64,000 bases of DNA, from contig JACPQY010000040.1 in NCBI GenBank assembly GCA_016190245.1, positions 1-64,000 of the forward strand, in the 5' to 3' direction. Position numbers and translations under genes: made by a program. This stretch comes from Nitrospirota bacterium (GTDB taxonomy: Bacteria; JACPQY01). The notes beneath the pieces were generated by a model, which ran no database searches, was not told where the DNA came from, and saw only the letters and a list, made by a program, of their open reading frames with translations. Positions 52,748 to 62,033 of this stretch are shown here, one piece after another. Position 1 is the stretch's first letter. The number at the start of each line of letters is the position of its first letter.

Positions 52748-54037
52748 ATGGAAATGCCTTTCTCATTCCGGGCTCTTCGAAGAGGGATGCTGGCCGCCGC
52801 GTGTTGCTCGCTGCTTGCCGGTTGGTCCGTGCCGCCGAGCGAGGCCCTCGCGGACGCGCAGGTCAACTTCCAGTACCGCCCGCGAGCCGAGATGAAAGGC
52901 GCCGGCTACAAGAATCCCAACACGGAGGCCACCCACGCCTACTTCGAAGCCTCGCACCGCGCCCGTCTGGGCGCCAAGTTCACGCACGCCTCTGCGCCAG
53001 GCGCCGCCGCCCTTGTCGAGATCCAGGATGTCCGTTTCTTCGGCGAGGAGTTCGATACGCTGAACGATTTCGTGGCCGATGGATTCGACCTACATCAGGG
53101 ACTCGTTGACCTCTACGATGGGGAAAGCAGGTTGGGTGTTCGGGTCGGCCGGCAGGAGCTCACTTATGAGGAGCATCGCCTTTTCGGCAACGTGGACTGG
53201 ACCCAGCAAGGCCGCTCCCACGATGCGGTCGTCTTTCGGTGGGACCCCAAGCCCTACGAGATGCATCTCGGCCTGGCGAAGAACCTTGGGCGGTCACGGC
53301 TCACGGGGACGTACAACAAAGCGTACAAGGACTACAGCACCTATCGCGAACTCTCCTTTCTGTGGGTCAAGAGATCCTTCGATCAGGCCGCCGCGAGCGT
53401 CTACGCGGTGTATGACACTCCGAAGGACGTTTCCACGCGATGGACGGTTGGACCTCGGGTCGAGTCCAAACACTTCGGCCTCCAGAGCCGGGCAGAAGCC
53501 TACTACCAGCAGACCAAGAAGCCCGACAAGGATGCCGTGAAAGGGTACTTTCTGGGCCTCACGACGGGGAAGACGGTTCCCATCGGCGGGCTCAACGCCA
53601 CGGTTGCAGGCTGGTACGATCTCAGTTCGCCTGATTTCTACAGTCTGTACCCGACGGCCCACAAGTTCTTCGGGTACATGGATCTCTTCCTTGCGTTTCC
53701 GGCCGACACGAAGTTCCCGGGCGACAATGGGACCAAAGGCCTGCACGATCCTGCCCTCCGGCTGACGGTGGCCGCCGGAAAGTGGAAAGTTCTACTGGAC
53801 GCTCACTATTTCCTGCTCACCAAGGACGCCGACGGTGAAAAGGCCATCGGGCCGGAGGTGGATCTCACGATTCCCGTCGCGGTCCATGATGCCGTGACGC
53901 TCACGTGCGGCGCCAGCGCGCTCGTCCCTGGGAAGGCGATGGAGAATCTCAAGGGCAAGGGCGAGGGGGCAGCCTTTGCGCCTGCCGATCTTCAGACCGG
54001 CATCTGGTCGTATGTGATGCTGGACGCCAAGTTCTGA
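52748..54037 (+). CDS. Outer-membrane beta-barrel, alginate-export (AlgE) family-like
   Basis: A 429-residue barrel protein: signal peptide to about ALADA, then strands including RVGRQELTYEEHRLFGNVDWTQQGRSHDAVVFRW, the hallmark of the alginate-export family, and a terminal Phe (VMLDAKF). A GGGAG-like site (AAAGGGAG) precedes the ATG. Placed 48 nt after the chaperone gene, it is likely part of the same operon. I infer passage of the enzyme's substrate or product across the outer membrane rather than alginate export. Confidence 0.8.
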   Translation: MEMPFSFRALRRGMLAAACCSLLAGWSVPPSEALADAQVNFQYRPRAEMKGAGYKNPNTEATHAYFEASHRARLGAKFTHASAPGAAALVEIQDVRFFGEEFDTLNDFVADGFDLHQGLVDLYDGESRLGVRVGRQELTYEEHRLFGNVDWTQQGRSHDAVVFRWDPKPYEMHLGLAKNLGRSRLTGTYNKAYKDYSTYRELSFLWVKRSFDQAAASVYAVYDTPKDVSTRWTVGPRVESKHFGLQSRAEAYYQQTKKPDKDAVKGYFLGLTTGKTVPIGGLNATVAGWYDLSSPDFYSLYPTAHKFFGYMDLFLAFPADTKFPGDNGTKGLHDPALRLTVAAGKWKVLLDAHYFLLTKDADGEKAIGPEVDLTIPVAVHDAVTLTCGASALVPGKAMENLKGKGEGAAFAPADLQTGIWSYVMLDAKF

Positions 54038-54150
54038 TTCGGGGCCGGTCGCAGGCCGCTGCTTGCGATTGAGAGCATCTACCCGAACAAACATCTTGAG
54101 AAAGGGGCACGCAGGCTCAAGGCCAGCGCCTACCTCGGATTCTCCTCCCT

Positions 54151-54221
54151 GGTAGCCGCGGGCTTCCCGCCTGTCCAGTCCGCCACGGCGGACGGACTTC
54201 GGCGGGCAGGCAGCCCGCGTA
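54151..54221. repeat. Palindromic repeat, family B short form, intergenic
   Basis: GGTAGCCGCGGGCTTCCCGCCTG, core GTCCGCCACGGCGGAC, then CTTCGGCGGGCAGGCAGCC. It is nearly identical to the in-frame copy at 15976-16042. The rest of 54038-54319 shows no gene. Confidence 0.8.
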
Positions 54222-54319
54222 GTTGCATCAAACGCTGGTGGCTCAGATTCCGGTCCGGCCGCCGGGCGGCGCTCCCGCTGGCTCAGGCGAGATCCCAAGC
54301 GTTCCCGGCAGGGGGCCGC

Positions 54320-54349
54320 TTGTTTCGGAGGGGACGCTGCCAGTATACT
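54320..54349 (+). promoter_or_regulatory. Predicted glmS promoter
   Basis: TTGTTT (54320-54325), 18-nt spacer, TATACT (54344-54349). The start site would be about 5 nt before the glmS ATG, giving an almost leaderless mRNA; no ribosome binding site is visible. Confidence 0.45.
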
Positions 54350-54360
54350 GGTTGACCACC

Positions 54361-56187
54361 ATGTGCGGCATCGTGGGCTACGTCGGCGAGAGGAACAGCC
54401 AGCCGATCCTTCTCGACGGGCTCAAACGGCTTGAATACCGCGGCTATGACTCCGCGGGTCTAGCCGTGGTCGGCCCGGACCGCCGGCTCCGCGTTGAGAA
54501 GTGCCGCGGGAAGATCATCGACCTCGAGCAGCGCCTCCTGTCCCATCCGCTCGTGGGGCACCTGGGCGTCGGGCACACGCGTTGGGCCACGCACGGCGCG
54601 CCGTCGGACGAGAACGCCCACCCGCACACCGCCTGCTGCTCCGAGGGTGCGTCCAAGGTGACGGTCGTTCACAACGGGATCATCGAGAACCACGAGGAAG
54701 TCCGGCGAGGGCTCGCCGGCCACCGTTTCTCGTCCCAAACGGACACGGAGGTGGTGGCGCATCTCGTCGAATCGTCCCTCAACGGGCGCGCCGATCTGCG
54801 CAAGGTGCTTTCGACCGTGGCGGGCCGGATGCGGGGAGCGTACGCGCTGGGGGTCCTTGTGGAGAACGAACCGGACCTCCTCGTCGCCATGCGGCGCGGT
54901 TCGCCGCTGGTCATCGGGTTGGGGGAGAAGGAAAACTTCATTGCCTCAGACATCCCCGCTCTGCTCCCGCACACGAGGCGGCTCCTGATCCTCGAGGATG
55001 GCGACATGGCCTTCCTTCGTTCGAGCGGAGTCGAGGTCTTCGATGTCCGCGGGCGCCGGGTCCGCAGGCGGGAGCGCGAGATCACGTGGACGCAGGCGAT
55101 GGCGGAGAAGGGTGGTTACAAGCACTTCATGCTCAAGGAGATCTTCGAGCAGCCGCACGCGGTGGCAGACACGCTCCGGGGCCGGCTCAACGGGGGCCGA
55201 CTCGCGGAGTTGAACGGCCTGCCGGTCAAACGGATCGAGCGAGTGGTCCTCACGGCCTGCGGCACGTCCTACCACGCCTCGCTTCTCGGCAAAGCCGCGC
55301 TGGAGCAACTGGCGCACTGTCGCGTGGAGTCGGATATCGCGAGCGAGTGTCGCTATCGGCCGAACCTTTTTGATGAACGGACGCTGGTCGTGGCGGTATC
55401 TCAGTCAGGCGAAACGGCCGACACGCTCGCCGCCGTGGAAACGGCCCGAGAGGGGGGTGCGAAGGTCTTGGCCATTTGCAACGTGGTGGATTCGAGCCTG
55501 GCACGTGCGGCGGACGCCGTCCTGTACACGCGCGCGGGACCGGAAATCGGGGTGGCGTCGACCAAGACGTTCACCACGCAAATCGCCGTGCTGCTCGTGC
55601 TTGCGCTTGATCTCGCGGAGCGTCGCGGCGCGGCGCCGGCATCCGTCCGCAAGGCCGTGCGACGCGGCCTGGGGCGCGGCGCGGCCGCCATCGATCGCGT
55701 CCTCGCGATGTCTTCCGAGATCCGCGAGAAGATGGAGCCCTATGCGGCGGCTCGGAACCTCCTCTACATCGGCCGGGGCCGGCTGTTCCCGATCGCGCTC
55801 GAAGGGGCGCTCAAGCTCAAGGAAATCTCCTACATCCATGCGGAAGCCTATGCGGCGGGAGAGCTCAAGCACGGCCCGATCGCCCTCATCGACGAGAACA
55901 TGCCGGTGGTGGTTTTTGTCGCCCAGGATGAGACGCTGCCGAAAATGATGTCCAACGTGGAGGAGGTCCGGAGTCGTGGCGCGAAAGTGATCGCCGTTAC
56001 GGCGGGGCCGGTCGAGTCGCTCAAGTCCAAGGCCGCGGCGGTCTTCAGCCTGCCGCCGACGGAGGGTTGGGTTCAGCCCATTCCCATGGCCGTCGTGACC
56101 CAACTCATGGCCTACCACATCGCCGTCCTCAAGGGCACGGATGTGGATCAGCCTCGGAATCTCGCGAAGAGCGTGACGGTTGAGTAG
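54361..56187 (+). CDS. glmS: Glutamine-fructose-6-phosphate aminotransferase
   Basis: A 608-residue GlmS. Cys2 is the glutaminase nucleophile (MCGIVGYVG), followed by the class II amidotransferase domain (TRWATHGAPSDENAHPH), then two SIS sugar-isomerase domains (ACGTSYHASLLGK; SQSGETADTL; EISYIHAEAYAAGELKHG) and the conserved C-terminal PRNLAKSVTVE. It makes glucosamine-6-phosphate for peptidoglycan and lipid A. No glmS ribozyme-like leader is seen. It overlaps nothing, but its stop abuts the tolB-like start. Confidence 0.96.
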   Translation: MCGIVGYVGERNSQPILLDGLKRLEYRGYDSAGLAVVGPDRRLRVEKCRGKIIDLEQRLLSHPLVGHLGVGHTRWATHGAPSDENAHPHTACCSEGASKVTVVHNGIIENHEEVRRGLAGHRFSSQTDTEVVAHLVESSLNGRADLRKVLSTVAGRMRGAYALGVLVENEPDLLVAMRRGSPLVIGLGEKENFIASDIPALLPHTRRLLILEDGDMAFLRSSGVEVFDVRGRRVRRREREITWTQAMAEKGGYKHFMLKEIFEQPHAVADTLRGRLNGGRLAELNGLPVKRIERVVLTACGTSYHASLLGKAALEQLAHCRVESDIASECRYRPNLFDERTLVVAVSQSGETADTLAAVETAREGGAKVLAICNVVDSSLARAADAVLYTRAGPEIGVASTKTFTTQIAVLLVLALDLAERRGAAPASVRKAVRRGLGRGAAAIDRVLAMSSEIREKMEPYAAARNLLYIGRGRLFPIALEGALKLKEISYIHAEAYAAGELKHGPIALIDENMPVVVFVAQDETLPKMMSNVEEVRSRGAKVIAVTAGPVESLKSKAAAVFSLPPTEGWVQPIPMAVVTQLMAYHIAVLKGTDVDQPRNLAKSVTVE

Positions 56188-56188
56188 G

Positions 56189-57649
56189 ATGCTTCCCCTC
56201 CTTCAACACCCCCCATCCTTGCCTTTCAGCCAACTGGGGGAGAAGGGACCAAATGAACTCCCCTCTCCCTCGACGGGGGAGTCCGCCCGTGGCGGAGAGG
56301 GTGGGGGTGGGCGACGGGAGAAGAGATGGCCCTGTGCCTGGCTGCTGATTGGCGGGCTGGCGCTGGGCGGCTTCGGCGGCCCGCCGACCGTCGCCGGACA
56401 GGGGGCCTCACCCGGGAGCCCGCGCGTGTATCTCGAGGTGAAAGACCCCTCCACGCAGCTCATCAGCTTCGCGATCCCTCCGCTCGCCCAGCACGAGACG
56501 CCGGCGCTCAGGTCTCTTCGGGAGAGGGTGATCTCAGACTTGGAATTCTCGGGGGTTCTGAGCGTGCTCTCGAATGTGCCTTCCGTGCCGCCGTCTCAGC
56601 TCACGGGAAGTTTCCCTTATGCCTGGTGGAAGGATTTCGGGGCGGACCTCGTCATCGCCGTGGATGAGGAAGAATCGCCGTCCGGGGGGCGCCTCCACTT
56701 CTACGTGTTCGATACCGCCTTGGCCTCGCCGATCCTCGAAACGAAGATGTCCAACGACCCCGAAGCCGCGGCACCGGTGTTCATGGATGAGTTGATCAAG
56801 CGCCTCACCGGAAGGGCCGGCCTGTATCAGACACGCATCGCTTTCGTCGGCTATTCGAAGGGCGCCAAGGAGATCTACGTGGCCGATTGGGACGGCCGAC
56901 ACGTTCGGCCGATCACTCGCAACGGTTCGATCAACCTGGCGCCGGCGTGGGATGTCGGGGGGAAGCGGCTCCTCTACACATCGTATGTGCGCCGGAACCC
57001 GGATCTCTACGTCTACGAGATGAACCCAGGCGTCACGGATCTTGTTTCCAACTACCCGGGCCTCAACTATGGCGCTGAAATCTCCCCGGATGGCAAGCAG
57101 ATCGTGGCCACAATCACCAAGGCGAGGAACTCCGACCTGTATGTGATGGACATCGGGAAGGGCGGCGTGACGCGGCTCACGGATCACCCGGCCATCGATT
57201 CCTCGCCCACATGGTCGCCGGACGGCCGGCGAGTGGCTTTTGTCTCCGACCGGAGCGGCACGCCTCAGGTCTACGTGATGGACGCGCAGCCGGGTGCCGA
57301 GGTCCAGCGACTCACATTCGAGACGACGCAGAACGATTCGCCGACCTGGTCGCCGCGCGGCGATTTCATCGCCTACACCGGTCTGTCCCCGGAGGGGAAG
57401 TTCCACATCTATCTCGTGTCCACGCAGGGGTGGGGACACCGAAAGGTCACCTCGGGGATGTTCAACCACGAGTTTCCGACATGGGCTCCGGACGGCCGAC
57501 ACCTCGCCTACACGACGGACCGGCGGGGTCGGGACCAACTCACGGTCGTGGTGGCCGATGTGTTCCTGGGCCGCGAGCGGGAGTTGGACCTTCCCATGAG
57601 GATTGCGGGCTGGCTCGCGTGGTCGCCGCCTCTCGCGGCCGCCCGATGA
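56189..57649 (+). CDS. tolB: TolB-like periplasmic beta-propeller protein
   Basis: About 486 residues. After a hydrophobic export segment (about residues 47-70) come a TolB N-terminal domain (SFAIPPLAQHETPALRSLRERVISDLEFSGVLSVL) and propeller blades with the WD40-like TolB repeats (PDGKQIVATITKARNSDLYVMD; SPTWSPDGRRVAFVSDRSGTPQVYVMD; PRGDFIAYTG). TolB links outer-membrane integrity proteins to Pal. A palindromic repeat encodes residues about 6-42, between start and signal, so the N-terminus is abnormal. No tolA, tolQ, tolR or pal nearby. Confidence 0.88.
   Translation: MLPLLQHPPSLPFSQLGEKGPNELPSPSTGESARGGEGGGGRREKRWPCAWLLIGGLALGGFGGPPTVAGQGASPGSPRVYLEVKDPSTQLISFAIPPLAQHETPALRSLRERVISDLEFSGVLSVLSNVPSVPPSQLTGSFPYAWWKDFGADLVIAVDEEESPSGGRLHFYVFDTALASPILETKMSNDPEAAAPVFMDELIKRLTGRAGLYQTRIAFVGYSKGAKEIYVADWDGRHVRPITRNGSINLAPAWDVGGKRLLYTSYVRRNPDLYVYEMNPGVTDLVSNYPGLNYGAEISPDGKQIVATITKARNSDLYVMDIGKGGVTRLTDHPAIDSSPTWSPDGRRVAFVSDRSGTPQVYVMDAQPGAEVQRLTFETTQNDSPTWSPRGDFIAYTGLSPEGKFHIYLVSTQGWGHRKVTSGMFNHEFPTWAPDGRHLAYTTDRRGRDQLTVVVADVFLGRERELDLPMRIAGWLAWSPPLAAAR
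56207..56309. repeat. Palindromic repeat, family C, at the 5' end of tolB
   Basis: Arms CACCCCC...GGGGGTG enclose CTCCCCTCTCCCTCG...GGCGGAGAGGG, with a TCCGCCCGTGGCGGA hairpin (family B core-like) inside. It lies within the tolB reading frame ahead of the signal segment. Confidence 0.7.
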
Positions 57650-57684
57650 CCGGCCACGCGTGAGGGGAGGCTGGGCAGCGTTCC

Positions 57685-59079
57685 ATGCGTCTCCTGATTG
57701 TGGATGATGAGGACGAGTCACGGCGCCTGATCCGCAGCGCCATCGAGGGCATCCCCGTCGATCCCCGGGAAATCGAGGAAGCCGCCAGCGGCGAGGAAGC
57801 CGCCGCGCGACTCGCCCAAGCGCCGTTCGACATCGTCCTCACGGACATGGTGATGGACCGCATGGATGGTCTCAAGGTGCTCAAGGCCGCCAAGGACGCC
57901 CGGACCGAGACCGAGGTCATTCTGGTGACGGCGTACGCCACGATCGAGTCGGCGGTGAAGGCGATCAAGGCGGGCGCTTTCGACTACATCTCCAAGCCCG
58001 TCCACGCTGAAGAGGTGCAACAGGTGGTGCTGCGAATCCTGGAGCGGCAGAACCTGCTCCGGGAGTTGGAACGGTTCAGGGATGAGGTGGAGAGCCGAAG
58101 CACGATCGATCGCATCATCGGCGATTCCACGCCGATCCGCCAACTGAAGAAAATGATTCAGAGCGTGGCCGAGGCCGACGCGCATATCCTGATCACCGGC
58201 GAGACCGGGACAGGCAAGGAGCTTGTCGCGCGCGCCTTGCATTCGCTCTCCAAGAGGAAGGCGCGCCCGATTGTGGCGGTCAACTGCGCGGCTTTGCCGG
58301 AGAACCTGCTCGAGAGCGAGCTGTTCGGCTACCGCCGCGGCGCGTTCACGGGGGCCGGCGCCGACAAGCGGGGGCTGATCGAGGAGGCCCACGGCTCGAC
58401 ACTTTTCCTTGACGAGATCGGCGAGATGCCGCTGACGCTTCAGGCCAAGTTGCTCAGAGCGTTGGATACGGGCGAGTACCGCCGGCTGGGCGACGTGAAG
58501 GCGCACCACGTGGACGTCCGTGTGGTCGCTGCCACAAATATCCACGTGGAGCGGGCCATCCGGGAAGGGAAGTTCCGGGAGGATCTCTTCTATCGCCTGT
58601 CCGTCTTTCATGTGGTCCTCCCACCGCTAAGGGAGCGGGTGGAGGACATTCCCCTCCTGGTTCAGCACTATGTCCGGGAGTTCGCGGAGAAGTTCGGCAA
58701 GCGCACCGAAGGTGTGAAACCGGACGGCCTGCGGTACCTCTCGCGGCTGAGATGGGACGGCAACGTGCGCGAGCTCTCGCACGTGATCGAGAGGGCGGTG
58801 GTGCTGTCGCAGGGGACGATGATTCCCATCGAAGATCTCTCTCAGATCGTCGGGGATCGGGCCGAGGCGGCGGAGCCGATCCTTCCGCTCCATCAGGTGG
58901 AGAAGAATTGCATCCTCGAGGCGCTCCAGCGTTGCGGGGGGCAGAAGGAGAAGACCGCGCAGGTGCTGGGGATCTCCACTGCCACGTTGTGGCGCAAGCT
59001 CAAGGAGTACGGGATCTCGGCTCAGGCGGCGGGGCGAGCCGCGCGCGCCGCGAATGAACGAGACGGGAGCTCGGAGTAG
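57685..59079 (+). CDS. NtrC-type sigma54-dependent response regulator (orphan)
   Basis: A 464-residue regulator: receiver with Asp54 and Lys104, AAA+ domain with GETGTGKE (172-179), GAFTGA (219-224) and FLDEIGEM, and a C-terminal helix-turn-helix (KEKTAQVLGISTATLWRKL). All parts needed for sigma54 activation are present. No histidine kinase gene is adjacent, so the partner is elsewhere or shared. It starts 35 nt after tolB and may be co-transcribed with it. Confidence 0.93.
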   Translation: MRLLIVDDEDESRRLIRSAIEGIPVDPREIEEAASGEEAAARLAQAPFDIVLTDMVMDRMDGLKVLKAAKDARTETEVILVTAYATIESAVKAIKAGAFDYISKPVHAEEVQQVVLRILERQNLLRELERFRDEVESRSTIDRIIGDSTPIRQLKKMIQSVAEADAHILITGETGTGKELVARALHSLSKRKARPIVAVNCAALPENLLESELFGYRRGAFTGAGADKRGLIEEAHGSTLFLDEIGEMPLTLQAKLLRALDTGEYRRLGDVKAHHVDVRVVAATNIHVERAIREGKFREDLFYRLSVFHVVLPPLRERVEDIPLLVQHYVREFAEKFGKRTEGVKPDGLRYLSRLRWDGNVRELSHVIERAVVLSQGTMIPIEDLSQIVGDRAEAAEPILPLHQVEKNCILEALQRCGGQKEKTAQVLGISTATLWRKLKEYGISAQAAGRAARAANERDGSSE

Positions 59080-59088
59080 GACGCGCGG

Positions 59089-60093
59089 TCAGATCCGAAC
59101 GGCCACGCGCAGGTCTTTCTTCCTCTGCGCGATCTCGAAGGCCGATCCCGCCTTGCAGGTAAGCCGGCCGGCGGGTTTCCAACTGCCGCCGATCCGTTCC
59201 GAGATGTCCACTGTGCAGTCCGCGATCTTGGTGTTGTAGCAGTAGGCCTTCTCCGAATCGGGATCCGTGTATTCGACGCCCACGAAATTGTGAAGGGGCG
59301 CCGCCATGTGGACGTCGAACCGCCGACCCTCGGTCTCCGCGCGGAGGGTCCATGACCCGATGTCCCATTTTGTTTTCACTCGGACGGACTCGGAGAGGCG
59401 GTTGACCGTGAAGCGCCGTCCTTCGTGGACGAGGTGGAAGACGCTCGTCACCGGAGTCCGTAGAGGGCCGATCTTGATTTGCGCGGAAAGGACTTCGAGG
59501 ATGGCCGAGGGATCCTCCTGGAAAAGGTTGCAGTGGCCCCAGACCCAGCGGAAAGCGTGTTTGGAGCCCCAGATGTGGGTCTGCTGTCCCGGCTCGTTCT
59601 TGAGCGTGAACGTCTTGCCGTTCGCGCGGACGGTGCCGCTAAAGAGGCTGTTGATGTGAGGCGAGCAAACCTTCGTCTTGGGAATGCTCGCCTTATACAT
59701 GCCGGCATACGGGAAGTGGAAAAAGGTCTCGTCGCGCGCTTGGAACGTGAGGTCCCATTCGAGGGACTTGCCCGCGCTGTCCAGGCGGCCCCTCGCACTG
59801 GAGTGGCTGAGGACGGCCTCCCCGATCTGAAAACGGAACTTGTCGCGTCCGACCTTCGCCTGGGTGAACGGAAAGGTGTGCTTGAAGGCCGCGTGACCCT
59901 GCGGGTTGCGGCCATCGAAGAAGATGCCCCAAAGCTCGGCGATGGGCTCGCCCTTCCCGGGCAGCGGCGAGCACAGGGTGTAGCGGATCCACCACGCGGC
60001 CTGCGTCGAGGGCTGATTGAACTTGAGGTAGTAGACCTCGTAGTGGCCGCGCTTCTTCTCGTCCCAGATCAGGAGGTTGTCTTTCTCAGCCAT
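59089..60093 (-). CDS. CrtC/AttH/tocopherol-cyclase-like lipocalin-fold protein
   Basis: A 334-residue protein without signal peptide. Paired beta domains and the motif WGSKHAFRWVWGHCNLF (about residues 176-192) resemble the carotenoid 1,2-hydratase (CrtC)/AttH/tocopherol cyclase superfamily, which acts on isoprenoid or lipid substrates. The match is by motif only. With three desaturase-like flavoproteins elsewhere in the window it might belong to isoprenoid metabolism. It converges on the orphan regulator and lies 13 nt after the carboxyltransferase gene. Confidence 0.55.
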   Translation of the reverse strand: MAEKDNLLIWDEKKRGHYEVYYLKFNQPSTQAAWWIRYTLCSPLPGKGEPIAELWGIFFDGRNPQGHAAFKHTFPFTQAKVGRDKFRFQIGEAVLSHSSARGRLDSAGKSLEWDLTFQARDETFFHFPYAGMYKASIPKTKVCSPHINSLFSGTVRANGKTFTLKNEPGQQTHIWGSKHAFRWVWGHCNLFQEDPSAILEVLSAQIKIGPLRTPVTSVFHLVHEGRRFTVNRLSESVRVKTKWDIGSWTLRAETEGRRFDVHMAAPLHNFVGVEYTDPDSEKAYCYNTKIADCTVDISERIGGSWKPAGRLTCKAGSAFEIAQRKKDLRVAVRI

Positions 60094-60106
60094 GGCGCGG
60101 GTGAGG

Positions 60107-61657
60107 CTACAGCGGGATGTTCCCGTGTTTCTTGGCCGGATTCGAGTCCCGCTTGTTTCGCAGCATCTCGAAGGCGGTGATGAGTCGCGGCCGCGTCTCC
60201 TCCGGCCGGATCACCTCGTCCACGTAGCCGAGCTCGGCCGCCTTGTAGGGGCTGGCAAACTTCGAGCGGTAGTCCTGCACGAGTTCGAGGCGCCGTTTCT
60301 CCGCGTCGTTCCCCTCCTCGATCTCTTTCCGGAAGATCACGTTCACCGCGCCGTCGGGCCCCATGACGGCAATCTCGGCGGTGGGGAAGGCGAGATTGAC
60401 GTCGCCGCGGATGTGTTTCGAGCTCATGACGTCGTAGGCGCCCCCGTAGGCCTTGCGCGTGATGACCGTTACCTTGGGCACCGTGGCCTCGCAGAAGGCG
60501 TACAAGAGCTTGGACCCGTGCCGGATGATCCCGCCCCATTCCTGGGCCGTGCCCGGGAGAAAGCCGGGGACATCCACGAACGTGAGGAGGGGGATGTTGA
60601 AGGCATCGCAGAACCGGACAAAGCGCGCGGCCTTGACCGAGGCGTTGATGTCGAGGCACCCGGCCAGTGCCGCGGGTTGATTGGCCACGACACCAATGGA
60701 CCGGCTGCCCAGGTGAAGGAAACCGATGACAATGTTCTGCGCGTAGCCGGGCTGGATCTCGAGGAAGGCGCCGTCATCGGCGACCGAGCGGATGATGTCT
60801 CGGATGTCGTACGGTTTGTTCGGGTCTTCAGGGACCACGCTTCGCAACTTGGGATCCGTCCGGCTGGTGGGATCGCGCGTCGGTCGCACGGGGGGATCCT
60901 CCATGTTGTTCTGGGGGATGAACGTGAGGAGTTCGCGCAGGAGATCGAGACAGGCCTGATCGTCTTCGGCCACCAAGTGGGCCACGCCGCTGAGGTTGGC
61001 GTGTGCTTCCGCGCCGCCCAGTTTCTCCTTCGAGACGTCCTCGCGCGTGACCGTCTTGATCACATCGGGCCCGGTCACGAACATGTAGCTCGTATCACGC
61101 ACCATCACGATGAAGTCCGTCATGGCGGGGGAGTAGACCGCGCCGCCCGCGCAGGGCCCCATGATGGCCGAGACCTGCGGGACGACGCCGGAGAACATCA
61201 CGTTGCGTAGAAAGATGTCCGCGTAGCCCGCGAGACTCACGACGCCTTCCTGAATCCTCGCACCGCCGGAATCGTTGAGTCCGATGACGGGTGCCCCGAC
61301 CTTGCCTGCGAGATCCATGATCTTGCAGATTTTCTTGGCGTAGGCGCCGGAGAGGGAGCCACCAAAGACGGTGAAGTCCTGAGAGAAGACAAAGACGAGG
61401 CGGCCATTGATCCGCCCGTGTCCCACGACTACACCGTCGCCGAGGATCTTCTTGTCCGCGATCCCGAAGTCCGTGCATTGGTGAGTGACGAACATGTCGA
61501 TCTCGACGAAGGATCCCTCGTCCACGAGGCGCAGCGCCCGCTCGCGGGCGGTGAGCTTGCCGGCATCATGCTGCTTCTGGATCCGCTCCGGGCCGCCTAG
61601 GAGTTCGGCTTCCTTTTCCCGCCGTTCGAGATCCGCGATGTGTCGTTCGATCGCCAT
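60107..61657 (-). CDS. Acyl-CoA carboxyltransferase (propionyl-CoA carboxylase beta/methylmalonyl-CoA decarboxylase alpha)
   Basis: A 516-residue carboxyltransferase with two crotonase-fold halves: [20 protein letters not shown] and [23 protein letters not shown] in the N-terminal half, [21 protein letters not shown] and [18 protein letters not shown] in the C-terminal half. It moves carboxylate between carboxybiotin and propionyl- (or another acyl-) CoA. Biotin carrier and carboxylase or membrane decarboxylase partners are not in the window, so direction of reaction is open. ATG 61657 was chosen by family length; an 8-bp hairpin lies just upstream. Confidence 0.92.
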   Translation of the reverse strand: MAIERHIADLERREKEAELLGGPERIQKQHDAGKLTARERALRLVDEGSFVEIDMFVTHQCTDFGIADKKILGDGVVVGHGRINGRLVFVFSQDFTVFGGSLSGAYAKKICKIMDLAGKVGAPVIGLNDSGGARIQEGVVSLAGYADIFLRNVMFSGVVPQVSAIMGPCAGGAVYSPAMTDFIVMVRDTSYMFVTGPDVIKTVTREDVSKEKLGGAEAHANLSGVAHLVAEDDQACLDLLRELLTFIPQNNMEDPPVRPTRDPTSRTDPKLRSVVPEDPNKPYDIRDIIRSVADDGAFLEIQPGYAQNIVIGFLHLGSRSIGVVANQPAALAGCLDINASVKAARFVRFCDAFNIPLLTFVDVPGFLPGTAQEWGGIIRHGSKLLYAFCEATVPKVTVITRKAYGGAYDVMSSKHIRGDVNLAFPTAEIAVMGPDGAVNVIFRKEIEEGNDAEKRRLELVQDYRSKFASPYKAAELGYVDEVIRPEETRPRLITAFEMLRNKRDSNPAKKHGNIPL

Positions 61658-61666
61658 GAAGAAACA

Positions 61667-61685
61667 CCCGATTGAGACAATCGGG
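61667..61685 (-). promoter_or_regulatory. Hairpin/palindrome before the carboxyltransferase start
   Basis: CCCGATTG-AGA-CAATCGGG is a perfect 8-bp-arm palindrome located 10 to 28 nt before the ATG, where a ribosome binding site would be expected; none is visible. It could be an operator or an RNA hairpin limiting translation. Confidence 0.5.
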
Positions 61686-61969
61686 TTCAGCCGGATCGTA
61701 ACAAAACTCCCCCCCCTGTCAACATGCGGACGTTTGGATATTCGACGGATATTCGATTGCTGCGGGTGCAAGAACTCCACGACAGGGCCCAAGAGTGTGC
61801 CGATGGTCGGACGGATGCCATCGCCTCGCTGAATAGACGCTTGTGTAAACTTATTTTACTCGAATTTGTAGACTATTGCGCACTTTACGTCTTTATTTCC
61901 AATCACGATGAGGAACAAGATAAATGAATGGATAATATAGTGTATTGCATATGATGTATTTGACTGAAA

Positions 61970-61985
61970 CGTGACGTAAATCACA
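61970..61985. promoter_or_regulatory. CRP-like palindrome in an AT-rich region
   Basis: CGTGACGTAAATCACA fits the CRP pattern GTGA-N6-TCAC. It lies about 50 nt before the large lipoprotein ATG in a conspicuously AT-rich stretch (about 61850-62030) that differs from the rest of the window. The remainder of 61690-62033 shows no gene. Confidence 0.4.
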
Positions 61986-62033
61986 AATCTGGAATGGTTG
62001 TTGCTAGTTGAACCTATAAGGTGGGAATTGTCC

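Noticed and set aside
54038-54360. glmS ribozyme or other leader riboswitch upstream of glmS
   Set aside because: No P1-P2 ribozyme-like sequence is seen and the predicted promoter lies only a few bases before the ATG; the region holds a dispersed palindromic repeat.
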